Part shown: positions 31,396 through 32,577 of the stretch, one piece after another | Numbering within the stretch: position 1 is the first letter of the stretch | How the letters are laid out: every line of letters begins with the position of its first letter | NCBI RefSeq assembly: GCF_002506515.1 | Contig: NZ_DAXS01000017.1 | Span: 10,243-42,819, forward strand | Reading direction: 5' to 3' | Length of the DNA: 32,577 bases | Source of the DNA: Caldivirga sp. UBA161 | Lineage (GTDB): Archaea; Thermoproteota; Thermoprotei; Thermoproteales; Thermocladiaceae | Program-made: the position numbers and the translations under genes | Notes under the pieces: model-generated | Seen by the model: only the letters and a program-made list of their open reading frames with translations | The model's database searches: none | Told to the model about the DNA's origin: nothing

Positions 31396-32401
31396 TGGCC
31401 ACCACCTTGCCTGCGGCCTGCTGCTGTATAAGGTTTGCCTTTATGCATGATGAGTAGTGCCCTGGCTCAACCTCAACAAGATTCATGTCTGCGTCAGCGC
31501 ACTCAATGGATGCAAATGGGCACCTGCCTATGAATGGGCAACCCCTATTATTAGTTGTTGCAGCCACACCAGCGGGCTTAAGCTTAATTATCCTCTTACC
31601 TATTGCTGGGAAGGAGTTTATCAGCATGAGCGTGTATGGTGAGTATGGGCGTGAGTACACTGTATAAACGTCCCCAATCTCCATTACGTAACCCCTGTAG
31701 AGTACAAGCACCTTATCTGCAACATCAGCCACAACAGATAAGTCGTGGGTGATAAGTATTATGCCAACGTCACGCTCCTTACGCAGGTCCTTAATTAACT
31801 CAAGTATCTGCCTTTGAGTTAATGTATCTAGGGCCGTGGTTGGCTCATCAAGTATTATTATGTCTGGATTCAGCATTAGGGCTAAGGCAATCATAACCCT
31901 CTGCTTCATACCCCCCGACAACTGGTGTGGATATGACCTAAGCACCCTAGCCGGCTCGAGCCTAACTGAACGAAGCAAATCAGCGGCAGTCTTAAGTGCC
32001 TCCTCCTTGCCAACACCATGGGCTTGAGCAGTATCAATGAAGTGGTCCTTAACGGTTAATAATGGGTTCAGTGAATTCATGGCGCCTTGGAATACTATAG
32101 ATATCTTACCCCACCTATACCTAATCCTCCTAAGCTCATCCTCGGGGAGGGTTAATACATTGTCAATCCTGGATCCATCCCTACTGTATAATGTAGCCTC
32201 ACCAGTGATTACGGCATTATTGGGGAGGAGCCTCATTAGGGCAAGGGCTATGGTTGTCTTACCACTACCTGACTCACCAACTATCCCCAGTATTTCGTGC
32301 CTATGCAGCTCGAATGAAACGTTTTTAACAGCCTCAACGTCGAAGGTAGCTGTCTTATACGTTACGTTCAGGTTCTTAACGGAGAGCACCACTGAAGACA
32401 T
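31379..32401 (-). CDS. Opp/Dpp-type ABC transporter ATPase (OppD/DppD-like)
   Basis: This is the partner ATPase of the gene at 30202-31395. It has Walker A GESGSGKTTIAL, Q-loop VFQGAMNSLNP, signature LSGGMKQRVMIALAL, Walker B IIILDEPTTALD and the switch His in ITHDLSVV. The C-terminal oligo-HPY region is GCPFIGRCPFASIEC. No N-terminal extension is present. The ATG at 32401 is preferred over a GTG at 32410 since GAGGTGA lies 5 bases upstream. In Thermoproteales such transporters often import oligosaccharides, which would suit the nearby sugar genes, but the substrate is not shown by sequence. Confidence 0.93.
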   Translation of the reverse strand: MSSVVLSVKNLNVTYKTATFDVEAVKNVSFELHRHEILGIVGESGSGKTTIALALMRLLPNNAVITGEATLYSRDGSRIDNVLTLPEDELRRIRYRWGKISIVFQGAMNSLNPLLTVKDHFIDTAQAHGVGKEEALKTAADLLRSVRLEPARVLRSYPHQLSGGMKQRVMIALALMLNPDIIILDEPTTALDTLTQRQILELIKDLRKERDVGIILITHDLSVVADVADKVLVLYRGYVMEIGDVYTVYSRPYSPYTLMLINSFPAIGKRIIKLKPAGVAATTNNRGCPFIGRCPFASIECADADMNLVEVEPGHYSSCIKANLIQQQAAGKVVASEQQQ

Positions 32402-32406
32402 TGCCT

Positions 32407-32577
32407 TCACCTCGCAGCCCTACGCTTACTGGCTAATTTAATTTCTACCTCCCTCCTCCTCCTGGGGTCGAATACGTACACTGAGGCGTTTGCGAAGTAG
32501 ACGAAGCCCATTAATATTATTGTTTGAATCACTATTAGTATGACTACTGGTATTGTTCCTGTCGGTGAGAATATTGC
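32407..32577 (-). CDS. ABC transporter permease (OppC/DppC-like), C-terminal part only
   Basis: The minus strand reads into the window with a membrane helix (TIPVVILIVIQTIILMGFVY) and then FANASVYVFDPRRRREVEIK before the TGA at 32407. The ending (helix, then DPRRR and a basic tail) is that of DppC/OppC permeases. Its stop lies within the ribosome site of the ATPase gene, so the two are in one operon. The rest of the gene and the binding protein lie beyond the window. Confidence 0.85.
   Translation of the reverse strand, partial: AIFSPTGTIPVVILIVIQTIILMGFVYFANASVYVFDPRRRREVEIKLASKRRAAR

Noticed and set aside
1..32577. CRISPR arrays, cas genes, replication origin
   Set aside because: No regularly spaced repeats, Cas-like proteins, Cdc6/Orc1 gene or origin-box repeats were seen.

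Overview
The window looks like chromosomal DNA of a hyperthermophilic crenarchaeon of the Thermoproteales, most like Caldivirga/Vulcanisaeta. Pointers are archaeal-type ribosomal proteins (L18e, L15, S5), Spt4, Bud32, the wyosine enzyme Taw3, GTP-type PEP carboxykinase, a tungsten-type aldehyde oxidoreductase, a PaREP1-family gene and AT-rich TATA boxes centred about 26 bases upstream of start codons (leaderless mRNAs). The most telling element is an isolated GC-rich fragment (5268-5318) that reads as the 5' part of a tRNA-Gly with no 3' half after it. Trans-spliced tRNA-Gly genes are established for Caldivirga maquilingensis. The organism assignment is inference; no database was consulted.

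Layout. 1-3300: possible last bases of a tRNA, a PaREP1 gene, moeA (Mo/W cofactor), then about 1 kb of broken genes. 3300-6700: tRNA-Phe, a metallophosphoesterase, tatC, the split tRNA fragment, a double-hotdog thioesterase and L18e. 6700-10430: cobalamin gene cbiB, an unknown gene, a probable TnpB remnant, and taw3 followed by a seven-helix membrane protein and a small winged-helix protein; then spt4. 10430-14630: PEP carboxykinase, a second winged-helix protein paired with a large anchored surface protein, and a divergent winged-helix/membrane regulator. 14800-15440: a decayed HEPN/MNT toxin-antitoxin pair. 15790-22270: a DapA-family lyase, tRNA-Ser, and a four-gene operon (class II aldolase, aldehyde:ferredoxin oxidoreductase, rhamnulokinase, TIM-barrel sugar isomerase). 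22280-25430: S5, an unknown coiled-coil protein, Bud32, L15 and triosephosphate isomerase. 25460-32577: citramalate synthase, an alpha/beta hydrolase, a two-domain ADP-ribosylglycohydrolase-family protein, and part of an Opp/Dpp-type ABC transporter operon running off the end.

How they fit together. The isomerase, kinase and aldolase make a complete phosphorylating L-rhamnose route to DHAP and lactaldehyde. The oxidoreductase inside the operon would oxidise lactaldehyde to lactate, and triosephosphate isomerase and PEP carboxykinase nearby would handle the three-carbon units. MoeA supplies the pterin cofactor step the oxidoreductase needs. tRNA-Phe (G37) is the substrate of the wyosine pathway to which Taw3 belongs.

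Points most worth checking: the rhamnose/AOR operon, two duplicated membrane-protein plus winged-helix modules flanking PEP carboxykinase, an apparent +1 frameshift at the start of citramalate synthase, shared bidirectional TATA boxes, the split tRNA fragment, and several decaying genes.
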